A DNA stretch of 20,859 nucleotides from Crocinitomicaceae bacterium (GTDB lineage: Bacteria; Bacteroidota; Bacteroidia; Flavobacteriales_D; Crocinitomicaceae). The position numbers and the translations under genes were made by a program. The DNA lies in the NCBI GenBank assembly GCA_023264075.1, contig JALQTG010000114.1, forward strand, positions 1 through 20,859, in the 5' to 3' direction. Positions 1 through 8,365 of this stretch are shown piece after piece. Each line of letters begins with the position of its first letter. Within the stretch, counting starts at the first letter, position 1. The notes below the pieces were generated by a model. The model saw nothing but the letters and a program-made list of their open reading frames with translations. It searched no databases and was not told the origin of the DNA.

Positions 1-198
1 GTAAATGCGCATGAAGAAGTAGAAAACGAACTGATTTTTGTGGTGAACGAGTCCATCGTTAATGAACTCCCAGCGGTCAAAGAGATTGTAGTGAAGGTGC
101 GTGTTAATTCCACGACGCTTGTAAACAATCAGTTGTACGATAACGCCCGAATGATTATCCAGTTATTGACGAATTTCAAATTAAAAGCGACGTTGTAA
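1..198 (+). CDS. C-terminal end of an unidentified protein (5' end outside window)
   Basis: An open frame enters from the left edge and runs 65 codons to a TAA at 196-198. The visible part alternates hydrophobic and charged residues (for example EIVVKVRVNSTTLV), which suggests beta strands, but no family is recognisable. The stop codon shares its last A with the ATG of the next gene, so the two are probably in one operon and translationally coupled. The continuous frame and this overlap are the evidence that it is real. Its function is unknown; membership of the same envelope-protein operon is inference. Confidence 0.7.
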   Translation, partial: VNAHEEVENELIFVVNESIVNELPAVKEIVVKVRVNSTTLVNNQLYDNARMIIQLLTNFKLKATL

Positions 199-1430
199 TG
201 CGGGTGTTCAAAGTATTAACCTTATTGCTCCTCGGTTTCAGTAGTGAAGCACAGCAATTGCTCCCACAGAGTTATGATACCCTCATTGATGGGCACCAGG
301 TGCATTTGGAAGGATTGGGCTTTTTTCAAACGAGCCATTTGCGCAATGAAATGTCCAATATTTTCCTTCGAGGAGGCTATTTGTCGGATGAAATCAAGCA
401 GAACTCACGACTCGCAGAAAATCAAAATGGTCGAATTGGTGGAGAGCTATCAGGGGAAATCGTTTTTAAGAGCGGAACCCCATTAAGCAAAAGTAATGAG
501 AACCTAGGATGGATTGCTAAGATAGGCTATTCCAATGTATTTGGTGCTCAATATTCAAAAGATGCCTTCGATCTGCTGTTCTTTGGGAATCAATCGATGT
601 TAGGTGAGGAAGCTACAATTGCGAATACTTATGCGTTTAATTTAAGTTTTTATAAAGCAGGGTTTGGGATATACAACAGAAGGAATAAGAACTCTATTGT
701 TCTAAATGCCTTATTTGGGGGGAGCTATACGGGGATAGATATTGATCGAGGAAACTTGACGTTCAGTAATGACGGTGGGGTAGTGGAAGCAAATTTGAAC
801 ATGGGTATTCAGCAGTCCATTTCACCAGCGTATTTTCAAGGTTTGGGTGCAGCGATTGATTTTGAGCTGCATGCCGCCATCAAAGATATACCGGGCATTA
901 GTGGCGTCTTTCAACTCTCAGGAAGGAACCTGGGGGTGATGTATCTTTCTAAGGTAGAAAGCTATGGTGTGAATTCGGAGTTGACGTATTCGGGTTTCAC
1001 ATTGAATGAATTATCTGATTTCGCGAATTATTCATCAAGTGATTTTGATACATACATTGATTCATTAGGTTTTAGCACTTCCCAATTTTCAGGAGTTCGA
1101 TGGGTGCCGGGAGGTACCATCCAAGCAGGGAAAATTGTCGAAGAGGGGAGTCAAAAAGTAGTACAATCATTTTTTGGGGTGCGTGTTTTGACGAATATCA
1201 TCTATCGTCCGATGGCTTTTGCGGGGGTTCATGTAACACTGAATGATTGGTTGGCATTGGGAGGACAGCTCACATTTGGAGGATACGGTGGATTCCGAGG
1301 TGGAATGTACGCTCAAACTGAATTCAACAACATCCAACTGGGAATAGGGTCAGAAGACGTAGTAGGTTTCTTTGCGCAATCTACTTTTGGTAAATCACTA
1401 TTAATTCGAGGAGTATGGAGATTAGACTAA
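198..1430 (+). CDS. Outer-membrane beta-barrel protein, DUF5723-like
   Basis: A 410-residue protein with a Sec signal peptide (MRVFKVLTLLLLGFSSEAQ, cleavage near residue 19). The mature part is rich in Gly, Asn, Ser and aromatic residues and in short amphipathic strands such as GWIAKIGYSN and QLTFGGYGGFRGGMYAQTEF, as expected of an outer-membrane barrel. The layout resembles the DUF5723 family of Bacteroidota outer-membrane proteins; this is recognition by pattern, not by search. It starts on the last base of the upstream stop codon and its 3' end overlaps the next gene, a T9SS-secreted protein, by 16 bases, so the three genes are probably one transcript. Its role is unknown; a porin-like or surface-assembly function is possible. 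Confidence 0.7.
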   Translation: MRVFKVLTLLLLGFSSEAQQLLPQSYDTLIDGHQVHLEGLGFFQTSHLRNEMSNIFLRGGYLSDEIKQNSRLAENQNGRIGGELSGEIVFKSGTPLSKSNENLGWIAKIGYSNVFGAQYSKDAFDLLFFGNQSMLGEEATIANTYAFNLSFYKAGFGIYNRRNKNSIVLNALFGGSYTGIDIDRGNLTFSNDGGVVEANLNMGIQQSISPAYFQGLGAAIDFELHAAIKDIPGISGVFQLSGRNLGVMYLSKVESYGVNSELTYSGFTLNELSDFANYSSSDFDTYIDSLGFSTSQFSGVRWVPGGTIQAGKIVEEGSQKVVQSFFGVRVLTNIIYRPMAFAGVHVTLNDWLALGGQLTFGGYGGFRGGMYAQTEFNNIQLGIGSEDVVGFFAQSTFGKSLLIRGVWRLD

Positions 1431-2860
1431 CGTATATACTCATAAGTGTTCTGCTGTGTTGTTCATCCATTCATGCGCAGGAAGCATTCTATCGAACATA
1501 TGCTGGGAGCAGCTTCGACGAAGGACATGGAATCGCGCAACTCGCGGACTCTGGATATATCATTACTGGAAGTACAGCTGGATTCTCCGAAGCTTCCGAT
1601 GTTTTCCTCACCCGATTGAATAAGTTCGGAGAATTTGAATGGAGCAAGAAATTTGGAGGAGCCAACAGTGAGCGCGGAAAGCGTGTGTTTTACGAAGAAG
1701 GAGTTGGCTTCTGGTGTGCAGGATATTCGAATAGCTTAACAGCTCAGTCGTTTGATTTTTACATGTTCAAAACAGACTTGGATGGTCAATTGGAATGGGA
1801 AACGGTCATGGGGACGCCAGATTGGGAGCGGTTACATGATGCCATCCGCTTGCCGAACGGGGATTTTGTATTGGTGGGAGAAACACAAGGATCGCTCTCC
1901 CAACAAGAAGATATACTGGTAATGCGGGTCGATGCCGCTGGAAATCAAGTGTGGATGGAACGCGTTCAAACGAGCGGGAGAGATCTTCCACATGCCATTA
2001 GCCTGCTTAACGATACGACTGTCATAATTGCTGGAGAAGCGTATAATGGCACCAATCAAGCGGCAATGCTGATGAGTATGCATATCAATGGGACCACCAA
2101 TTGGATGAATTTTTATGAGCCTGCGCTGCACGGTAAATTCTACGACATAGATACGTATGAAAATAACATTTATGCAGTGGGAGGATTAATTGCAGCGACA
2201 GAATCTTTGCCTGATTTATGGATGATTCGAACCGACAAGGATGGGGTCTTAATTTACGACCATTTAGACGTTAGAGACAGCACTGCCTATTATGGTGCCG
2301 TGGAAATGATGGGGGATGGACGTTTATATGTCTCTATTATTTCCGATTCTCCTTCGTTTAACCCATTTACAGATGGTATGGATATGTTTGTGCTGAAATA
2401 TCACCAAAATTTGTTTTGGAATGGTTTCTCCAGCAGTTATTCTGGGGTGAATGATGACGTGTTCAATCAGATTATACCGACCAACGACAACGGCGTTGCA
2501 CTAATCGGAACGGTGAGCGATAATCGGGTGATCAACTCGCCGGGAACGCAGGTTACAGTGGTCAAGATTGGCGAAAATGATGAGTTTCAAGCTGTGGCAA
2601 CAAACGACGAATTAGTTTCTGTTTTAGCGCTCGCAGATACTGAAGTAGCGGTCTTCCCGAATCCATTGCAAGAAATACTTACCATTCAAACCGACTTTAA
2701 CGGACCTATAGATTATCTGCTTTCCAATCCTACGGGTCAGCTCATTCAATCTGGGCAATTGGAGGAGGGGAAGCTGGATGTTTCCCAGCTTTCTCCAGGT
2801 ATCTATTTGCTCACGCTCCGGTTAAAAGGGCAAGTGAGTACGATACGGTTGACGAAATAG
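1415..2860 (+). CDS. Secreted repeat protein with type IX secretion C-terminal sorting domain
   Basis: A 481-residue protein with a signal peptide (to about residue 21, ending IHAQ). The central part (about residues 25-390) holds repeats of about 50 residues, each with a G-Y/F-x-hydrophobic-x-G strand, then D-hydrophobic-x-hydrophobic-x-R/K and a W near the end. This is the pattern of beta-propeller-like surface proteins of Bacteroidota. The last 70 residues are a type A T9SS sorting domain: VAVFPNPLQEILTI, a middle strand around YLLSNPTGQLI, and the terminal LSPGIYLLTLRLKG followed by a basic end. It is expected to cross the outer membrane through the Por/Gld secretion system and be released or anchored at the surface. 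It overlaps the upstream barrel gene by 16 bases. The ligand or role is unknown. Confidence 0.88.
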   Translation: MEIRLTYILISVLLCCSSIHAQEAFYRTYAGSSFDEGHGIAQLADSGYIITGSTAGFSEASDVFLTRLNKFGEFEWSKKFGGANSERGKRVFYEEGVGFWCAGYSNSLTAQSFDFYMFKTDLDGQLEWETVMGTPDWERLHDAIRLPNGDFVLVGETQGSLSQQEDILVMRVDAAGNQVWMERVQTSGRDLPHAISLLNDTTVIIAGEAYNGTNQAAMLMSMHINGTTNWMNFYEPALHGKFYDIDTYENNIYAVGGLIAATESLPDLWMIRTDKDGVLIYDHLDVRDSTAYYGAVEMMGDGRLYVSIISDSPSFNPFTDGMDMFVLKYHQNLFWNGFSSSYSGVNDDVFNQIIPTNDNGVALIGTVSDNRVINSPGTQVTVVKIGENDEFQAVATNDELVSVLALADTEVAVFPNPLQEILTIQTDFNGPIDYLLSNPTGQLIQSGQLEEGKLDVSQLSPGIYLLTLRLKGQVSTIRLTK

Positions 2861-2862
2861 TG

Positions 2863-3936
2863 CTATTCTTTTATTCGGAATGCAATAGATTCCATACGCA
2901 ACGTTTCCATCCCCTCAATTTGTTCATGCAATACGCGTGCTTTTGATTCCGGTTGATTCAACACATCGGCCACCGTATTAATCCTCCCTACTGGTACATG
3001 GAGTTGATGCATCTTTTCAAGGAGCGGTGCACAGTCGCGTTTGAGGATTTCCTCTGCAAGAATTTCAGCCATTCGTGCACGGTGAATCACTCTTGATTGG
3101 GCAGACGAATAATCAGGCTGTTGCGCGAGTGCTGGAATCCCCAATTCATTGCAAAGCAATTGAAAGTGTCGGTCGGATCCAATCGCAAAGGTAATGGTAA
3201 CGCCGTCTTTCGTTCGAAATAACTCACCATAGGGAGCAATGTTGGGATGCAGAGAGCCAATTGGTTCTGCAACGTGTCCTGCCATTAAGTAATTCGAGGA
3301 CTGATTGATCAACGAAGAAACCGCCGCATCGTAAAGCGATACGGTAATTGTCTTGCCTGCTGGGTGTTTTAAACGTTCTAATAATGCTATCAAGATCCCT
3401 TCTTTGAGGTGATGACCAGCAAGTACATCAATCAAGGCCAACGGTATCTTCAGCGGACCGCTTTCGGGGGTTCCATTCATATACATCATTCCAGATTCTG
3501 CTTGGAGGATGAGGTCATAAGCAACGCGATCGCTTTCGTCTCCGAACCCCGTGATTTTTCCAATGATGAGTTGAGGATTATAACTCCGTAAAATGTCGTC
3601 GGTAATGTGCAGCTTCTCTTGATCGCCATTTTTGAAATTGAGGACTACGATATCGGCGGTGGAACACAGTTGGTAGAGGTCTTGACGTGCTTTCGCTTGC
3701 GTAAGGTCAAGAAAATGATAGTCTTTGCCGTAGTTTACACTGGAGAAATAAGCACTCACAGGAGATGCAGCATCTTCTTCGGGAAGTTTCCAGGAACGCG
3801 TCACATCCTTGTGAATGGGGTGTTCTACCTTTATGACATGTGCCCCTAATTCGGCAAAAAACATTCCCACGGAAGGGCCCGCTAAAACGGAAGAAAGATC
3901 AATGACGGTAAGGTCGGCGAAGTATTTTTTGTTCAT
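2863..3936 (-). CDS. Class III CoA-transferase (CaiB/BaiF family)
   Basis: This enzyme family moves CoA from an acyl-CoA to a carboxylic acid in the cytoplasm; the substrate cannot be told from sequence. Family features are the N-terminal LTVIDLSSVLAGPSVGMFFAELGAHVIKVEHP, written here only as its hallmarks (LAGP, ADLGA-like AELGAHVIKVE), the segment YDLILQAESG-MMYMNG about residues 140-155, and the D-x-L-A-G helix that follows. Length is about 357 residues, slightly shorter than the usual 380-400. The open frame extends six codons further to an ATG at 3954, but the promoter -7 box (3954-3961) predicts transcription from about 3949, so the ATG at 3936 (MNKKYFADLT) is chosen. It converges on the T9SS protein gene with two bases between the stop codons. 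No pathway partner is adjacent. Confidence 0.87.
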   Translation of the reverse strand: MNKKYFADLTVIDLSSVLAGPSVGMFFAELGAHVIKVEHPIHKDVTRSWKLPEEDAASPVSAYFSSVNYGKDYHFLDLTQAKARQDLYQLCSTADIVVLNFKNGDQEKLHITDDILRSYNPQLIIGKITGFGDESDRVAYDLILQAESGMMYMNGTPESGPLKIPLALIDVLAGHHLKEGILIALLERLKHPAGKTITVSLYDAAVSSLINQSSNYLMAGHVAEPIGSLHPNIAPYGELFRTKDGVTITFAIGSDRHFQLLCNELGIPALAQQPDYSSAQSRVIHRARMAEILAEEILKRDCAPLLEKMHQLHVPVGRINTVADVLNQPESKARVLHEQIEGMETLRMESIAFRIKE

Positions 3937-3953
3937 GTGTTCAAATCTACCCA

Positions 3954-3961
3954 CAAAGTTA
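3954..3961 (-). promoter_or_regulatory. Promoter -7 box of the CoA-transferase gene
   Basis: On the minus strand this reads TAACTTTG, an exact match to the Bacteroidota -7 consensus TAnnTTTG. No clear TTG is seen about 20 bases upstream. The predicted start of transcription, about five bases downstream, supports translation from 3936. Confidence 0.45.
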
Positions 3962-4039
3962 ATGGTTCTTCTTGTGAAATATCATGATTCTACTAATTCA
4001 TTGTCGGTCTAAATACTTCCTTATCCACTTCTTTTCAGA

Positions 4040-4047
4040 TATATTTG
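4040..4047 (+). promoter_or_regulatory. Promoter -7 box of tex
   Basis: TATATTTG matches TAnnTTTG exactly and lies 19 bases before the tex ATG, giving a short leader of about 15 bases. No convincing -33 TTG is present. The 103-base divergent gap between the CoA-transferase and tex must hold both promoters. Confidence 0.5.
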
Positions 4048-4066
4048 CCCGAACAGAATTTCAAGT

Positions 4067-6181
4067 ATGACAATTATCGAATATATACAACAGTATGCAG
4101 CGTTTAATACGCGCTCCATTGAAAACACACTGGCATTATTGGAGGACGGGGCAACTGTTCCGTTCATTTCCCGCTATCGTAAGGAGGCCACGGGTGGATT
4201 AGATGAAGTGGAGGTGGCACAACTTCGGGATTGGCAAAAGGCCCATCGGCAACTCCTTGACCGTCAGCAAACGATTTTATCAGCGATAGAAGAACAAGGT
4301 AAATTGACCGATGCATTGCGGAGTTCCATTACCACGTGCTTTGATCCGGTATTGTTGGAGGATTTGTACTTGCCTTACAAGCAGCGCCGAAAAACGAAAG
4401 CGGATGTAGCTCGAGAACAAGGGCTGGAAGGATTGGCGAAAATCATCATGAGTCAACATAACGGCGACATTTATGGGCAAGCCACGCGATTTGTAAAAGG
4501 CGACGTGGAATCCGAAGAAGCAGCCATCACAGGGGCGAAACACATCATTGCCGAGTGGGTAAGTGAGCATTTACAGCTCCGCGGTCAATTGCGGAAAATG
4601 TTTGAGACAAAAGGAATGCTTTCTGCAAAATTGGTCAAATCGAAAGAAGAAGACGCGCAAAAATACAGGGACTATTTTGACCATTCAGAGGTGTTGAAGC
4701 GGATTCCTTCGCATCGCTTTCTCGCCATCTTCAGGGGAGCGAAGGAAGGCGTATTGCGCATGAAAGTGGCACCGGATAAGGAACAGGCGTTGCAATTGTT
4801 GGAACGCGTATTCGTGAAGAGCGGAAACGAAGCAAGCACACTCGTCGCAGAAGCCTGTAAAGACGCATACGATCGGTTGATTGCTCCATCATTGGAAAAT
4901 GAAGTCGTGCAGCAAATGAAAGAGAAGGCAGACGCTGCAGCGATTAAAATATTCTCTGTCAACCTTGAACAACTGTTGTTGGCGCCTCCGTTAGGGCAGA
5001 AGCGCATCTTGGCGTTGGACCCAGGGTTTCGAACAGGGTGTAAGGTCGTGTGCATCGATGAGCAAGGCGAGCTGCTGACGAATACTACGATTTTTCCGCA
5101 TCCACCACAGCGGGAAGCCAGTCAAGCGAAAAGTAAAATTGCCCAGTTAGTGCAGGCGTATAAAATAGATGCCATTGCGATTGGGGATGGAACGGCTGGC
5201 CGTGAGACCGAAGCCCTCATCAAACAAATTCGTTTTGATCGAGAGGTTCAGGTTTTTGTGGTGCGGGAAGACGGCGCTTCGATTTATTCGGCAAGTGCCA
5301 TTGGGAGAAAAGAATTTCCCGAATATGACGTCACGGTGCGTGGCGCTGTTTCAATCGGTCGTCGCCTCATGGACCCGTTGGCGGAGTTGGTCAAAATTGA
5401 TCCCAAATCAATCGGCGTGGGACAATATCAGCATGAGGTGAACCAAACGTTGTTGAAAGAAGCATTAGACGACGTCATCATAAGTTGTGTGAATCGAGTA
5501 GGGGTGGATGTCAATACAGCGTCGCCCTATTTATTAAGTTATGTGTCTGGTCTAGGGCCTCAATTGGCGGAGAACATTGTCGCCCATCGCAGTGAAAACG
5601 GACCGTTCAAAGATCGTTCTTCCCTGAAAAAAGTGAAGCGACTAGGGGATAAAGCGTTCGAGCAATGCGCAGGATTCTTGCGTATTCGGGATGCTGCGTT
5701 TCCGTTGGATAATTCAGCCGTTCACCCAGAGTCGTACAAGACCGTGGAGCAAATGGCAAAGAAGGCACACGTTTCGGTGAAAGAACTTATTGGAAATGAA
5801 CACGTACTGGGAAGTTTGAAGAAAGACGATTTTCCTTCCATTGATGCGTTTACGTTTACGGATATTGTGAACGAGTTAAAGAAACCCGGGTTGGATCCAC
5901 GGAAGAAAGCGGCGGTATTGGAATTCGACGAGACCATTAAGAGCTTGGAGGATTTACGAGAAGGCATCGAGCTCAATGGAATAATCACCAACGTGACCAG
6001 TTTCGGAGCTTTTGTGAATATCGGAATCAAGGAGAATGGACTCATCCATAAGTCGAACATGGGAGATGCCTATGTCGAAGATCCTTCAGATGTGGTGCGC
6101 CTGCACCAACATGTGCGCACTCGCGTCATTTCCTTAGATATCCCGAGAAAACGCATAGGCTTGGCGCTGATTACACGGTAG
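4067..6181 (+). CDS. tex: Tex, RNA-binding transcription accessory protein
   Basis: A 704-residue cytoplasmic protein of the Tex family (in eukaryotes related to Spt6), which binds RNA and nucleic acid and acts in transcription and stress tolerance. Domains in order: an N-terminal helical region with the family hallmark GATVPFISRYRKEATGGLDE at about residues 28-47; a YqgF/RuvC-like nuclease fold from about 312 (RILALDPGFRTGCKV); tandem helix-hairpin-helix motifs at about 480-560 (SYVSGLGPQLAENIVAHR and the following KVKRLGDKAFEQCAGFLRI); and a C-terminal S1 RNA-binding domain from about 632 (GIITNVTSFGAFVNIGI, ending IPRKRIGLAL). Length is normal for Bacteroidota. It appears to be a single-gene transcription unit. 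The enzymatic activity of the YqgF-like domain is doubtful in this family. Confidence 0.95.
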   Translation: MTIIEYIQQYAAFNTRSIENTLALLEDGATVPFISRYRKEATGGLDEVEVAQLRDWQKAHRQLLDRQQTILSAIEEQGKLTDALRSSITTCFDPVLLEDLYLPYKQRRKTKADVAREQGLEGLAKIIMSQHNGDIYGQATRFVKGDVESEEAAITGAKHIIAEWVSEHLQLRGQLRKMFETKGMLSAKLVKSKEEDAQKYRDYFDHSEVLKRIPSHRFLAIFRGAKEGVLRMKVAPDKEQALQLLERVFVKSGNEASTLVAEACKDAYDRLIAPSLENEVVQQMKEKADAAAIKIFSVNLEQLLLAPPLGQKRILALDPGFRTGCKVVCIDEQGELLTNTTIFPHPPQREASQAKSKIAQLVQAYKIDAIAIGDGTAGRETEALIKQIRFDREVQVFVVREDGASIYSASAIGRKEFPEYDVTVRGAVSIGRRLMDPLAELVKIDPKSIGVGQYQHEVNQTLLKEALDDVIISCVNRVGVDVNTASPYLLSYVSGLGPQLAENIVAHRSENGPFKDRSSLKKVKRLGDKAFEQCAGFLRIRDAAFPLDNSAVHPESYKTVEQMAKKAHVSVKELIGNEHVLGSLKKDDFPSIDAFTFTDIVNELKKPGLDPRKKAAVLEFDETIKSLEDLREGIELNGIITNVTSFGAFVNIGIKENGLIHKSNMGDAYVEDPSDVVRLHQHVRTRVISLDIPRKRIGLALITR

Positions 6182-6191
6182 GAGGAGCCAA

Positions 6192-6226
6192 TCAATTGGT
6201 TACCATAGTAGTTGATCCGTTTTTTG
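6192..6226 (+). terminator. Possible weak intrinsic terminator after tex
   Basis: An interrupted hairpin: outer arms ATCAA (6192-6196) and TTGAT (6213-6217), inner arms TGGT and ACCA, followed by a run of six T at 6221-6226. The stem is AT-rich and imperfect, so the call is tentative. It lies 11 bases after the tex stop codon. Confidence 0.35.
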
Positions 6227-6337
6227 ATTATTTTTAGGATGGAATAACCCGCCATAAAGGTTGCTTATCCAGCTGATTTTAGGCGAATTGGTTTGGTTTT
6301 AGTGGTTTTAAGTTAAAATCTTTATCGAAACTGGAAA

Positions 6338-6811
6338 ATGATTAAACATCAAGAAAAATTGCGTTTAGGTGTATATAGTGTATTTGTAGTAGCCTCGATG
6401 ATTATTCTAACAGACTTTTTAGTGCCTGGAAGTGTGGTAGTTGAAGAAATAATTGATGTTAAGCAAGAGAATCAGCACTATTACAATGCTGCGGGAAATT
6501 ATCATTTTTCATATAGAGTATTCACTAGCACACATAACTTTTCAATTACAGAAGATTTTGCCAAGGAAATAAAGAATAATCAACCTATAGAATTTGCTGT
6601 ATCACCTATATTCAATGAGATTAACGGCTATGGCTTGCTCAATTCCGGAAGTAAAGAAGTATATTCATTGCGCATTTTATCGGGCCTCCTTATTCCTTTG
6701 GCATTAATTATTGTGATTGGTTTAGCGCTCAAGTATGAAAACAGAATGAGTATTTTAATTTTTGTTTTTCAAGCGCTTGTGATTGCTGACCTTATATTTT
6801 TATTCTTATGA
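6338..6811 (+). CDS. Small integral membrane protein of unknown function
   Basis: A 157-residue protein with no recognised family. Three hydrophobic segments are visible: residues about 11-30 (VYSVFVVASMIILTDFL), 114-131 (SGLLIPLALIIVIGLAL) and 138-157 (ILIFVFQALVIADLIFLFL). Between the first and second lies a polar loop of about 80 residues with a YHFSYRVF-type strand, probably outside the cytoplasm. The C-terminus ends inside the last membrane segment. The gene is clearly more AT-rich than tex and the rhomboid gene around it. It stands alone between two larger genes and is followed by palindromic non-coding sequence, so recent acquisition is possible. Evidence for coding is the long frame and coherent membrane topology. 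Confidence 0.65.
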   Translation: MIKHQEKLRLGVYSVFVVASMIILTDFLVPGSVVVEEIIDVKQENQHYYNAAGNYHFSYRVFTSTHNFSITEDFAKEIKNNQPIEFAVSPIFNEINGYGLLNSGSKEVYSLRILSGLLIPLALIIVIGLALKYENRMSILIFVFQALVIADLIFLFL

Positions 6812-6963
6812 GAAAGGCTGTTGCCAACAATGCATAAACGTAAGACGGGTTTAAACGCTATCTTTAAAGAGTTGATTAATAACAAACATATCGTTCAACT
6901 GAACGTGAAGTGCCCGTAATCTATCGAATCCCATCACCATTTCATCCCCCAATATCTGCCAGA

Positions 6964-6995
6964 TTGTCCACATGCATACTGCGGAATAGTATTTG
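6964..6995 (+). promoter_or_regulatory. Likely promoter of the rhomboid protease gene
   Basis: TTG at 6964-6966, 20 bases, then TAGTATTTG at 6987-6995, which is the consensus TAnnTTTG with one extra base. Predicted transcription start is about 7000, nine bases before the ATG. Confidence 0.35.
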
Positions 6996-7008
6996 AGGAA
7001 CGGTCGAC

Positions 7009-7824
7009 ATGCAATTCAAACAAGAATATCGAGGAGCGACGCTGGAAGCCATTGTATACCCCATATTGGTCGTCGCACTGATGTGGTCTGTTTTTTTATT
7101 TGATCGGTATTCGGGACTTGATTTGTATAGATTAGGATTGAAGCCAGGAACGCTAGAAGGCGTAAAAGGCATTTTTTTAATGCCCTTTATTCATGGGCAA
7201 CGCGACTTTTCACACATCATTAATAATTCGGTTCCTACCTTGGTGCTATTGAGTGCCTTAATCTATTTTTATCGAAAGATAGCAGTCTACGTGGTGCTGT
7301 TTGTATGGTTAGGCGGCGGATTGTTATTATGGTTGTTGGCGAATAACACAGGCAGTTACCACATCGGAATGTCAGGTGTGATCTACGGGTTGTTTGGCTT
7401 CTTATTTATCAGTGGCTTTTTTAGACGCTATCTTCCGCTCCAAGCCATCAGTTTGTTTGTCGTCTTTATTTATGGAAGTATGATCTGGGGGATTTTTCCG
7501 ATGGAATCAGGGATTTCATGGGAAGGTCACTTGTTTGGTTTTAGTGTTGGCTTGGTCGTAGGTTTTGCCTTCAGAAAGGAGGGACCTATTCCACCGAAGT
7601 ACCGTTATGAAATTGAACGTGAAATGGGAATAGAGCCTCCTGATCTAGAAGCGATATGGTGGGAGAATCAGCAACGCATCATGGAAGAATATAAACGAAG
7701 AGAAGAAGAACGAAAAGCAGCCCAAGAAGGGCAACAGGTGGATCACCCTCCCCGTAAAATCGTATATCACATTACACCTAAAAATCCCCCTGAGGAGAAA
7801 AGTGACCAGAAAGAAGCGCATTAG
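7009..7824 (+). CDS. Rhomboid-family intramembrane serine protease
   Basis: A 271-residue multi-pass membrane protein. Catalytic features are in place: GMSG at residues 120-123 with nucleophile Ser122, and GHLFG at 173-177 with His174, forming the Ser-His dyad. The upstream HIINNSVP (69-76) matches the conserved H-x-x-x-N of the second rhomboid helix, whose side chains help form the oxyanion site. Six hydrophobic segments span residues about 15-188. The last 80 residues are a charged cytoplasmic tail (EEYKRREEERKAAQEGQQ, then a proline-rich end) not needed for the fold. It is expected to cleave transmembrane helices of unknown client proteins. The tail end overlaps the convergent SixA-like gene by 47 bases. 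Confidence 0.9.
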   Translation: MQFKQEYRGATLEAIVYPILVVALMWSVFLFDRYSGLDLYRLGLKPGTLEGVKGIFLMPFIHGQRDFSHIINNSVPTLVLLSALIYFYRKIAVYVVLFVWLGGGLLLWLLANNTGSYHIGMSGVIYGLFGFLFISGFFRRYLPLQAISLFVVFIYGSMIWGIFPMESGISWEGHLFGFSVGLVVGFAFRKEGPIPPKYRYEIEREMGIEPPDLEAIWWENQQRIMEEYKRREEERKAAQEGQQVDHPPRKIVYHITPKNPPEEKSDQKEAH

Positions 7825-8266
7825 CAATGCTGATTTCACTCCACGTTTCGGCGTCAAATTCAAAGCTGATTAATGCTCCGGTCGACATGTGAATGCGGTC
7901 GTTGCCAAGATAAGAAGCGAGGTCGGATAATCCTTCGTTATGTCCAATCAACAGTAAGGTATCTTCGGAGGTTGTTTGTTGGTTGATGCAATCGAGCAGT
8001 ACTTCCATGCTGGCGAGGTATAATCCCGGTTCAAATACTTTCTCCGAAATGGTTAAGGCACTTTCGATGCCCTTCAGGGTAGATCGGGTGCGTTTTGCAC
8101 TAGAACACAGTACCATCAACGAATTTTGTCCATAGCTGATGTCAAAATACTTTTTCAATAGACTGATCTGCTGTAGTCCTTTTTCATGAAGTGAACGGTC
8201 AAAATCGGATTGACCATGCTCCGCTTTGTTCGTTTTAGCGTGTCGCAGAAGGATTAATGTTTTCAT
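7778..8266 (-). CDS. SixA-like phosphohistidine phosphatase (histidine phosphatase superfamily)
   Basis: A 162-residue cytoplasmic protein of the branch-1 histidine phosphatase superfamily. It has the N-terminal catalytic LLRHAKT (Arg8, His9, the residue that becomes phosphorylated), the substrate-pocket segment CSSAKRTRST (54-63), and the second catalytic histidine in LLIGHNEGLSDL (His109). Length and the HAK variant fit SixA, which removes phosphate from phosphohistidine in phosphorelay proteins. Other small-phosphate substrates are possible, since many Bacteroidota homologues are untested. The gene reads from the ATG at 8266 and its last 47 bases lie antisense to the rhomboid gene. A -7-like box lies 25 bases upstream. 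Confidence 0.87.
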   Translation of the reverse strand: MKTLILLRHAKTNKAEHGQSDFDRSLHEKGLQQISLLKKYFDISYGQNSLMVLCSSAKRTRSTLKGIESALTISEKVFEPGLYLASMEVLLDCINQQTTSEDTLLLIGHNEGLSDLASYLGNDRIHMSTGALISFEFDAETWSEISIANALLSGHFSPQGDF

Positions 8267-8290
8267 TGCTAGAAGGCATCTGTGTGAACA

Positions 8291-8298
8291 ACCGAAGG
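8291..8298 (-). promoter_or_regulatory. Candidate -7 box of the SixA-like gene
   Basis: Minus strand reads TACCTTCG, one mismatch from TAnnTTTG. The predicted transcription start near 8286 leaves a 20-base leader before the ATG at 8266. No -33 TTG at the right distance, so support is modest. Confidence 0.33.
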
Positions 8299-8365
8299 TA
8301 ATGAAATATCGTGGTTCGTTGGAGAAGAGAAGAGTTTATTTTTCTGAACATAGGAAGATAATTTG

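Noticed and set aside
4280..6060. Long minus-strand frames opposite tex
   Set aside because: They are antisense shadows of a fully conserved gene, with no coherent protein features.
6830..6919. A 29-codon open frame beginning ATGCATAAACG
   Set aside because: Too short, no promoter or ribosome signal, and it lies in palindromic non-coding sequence.
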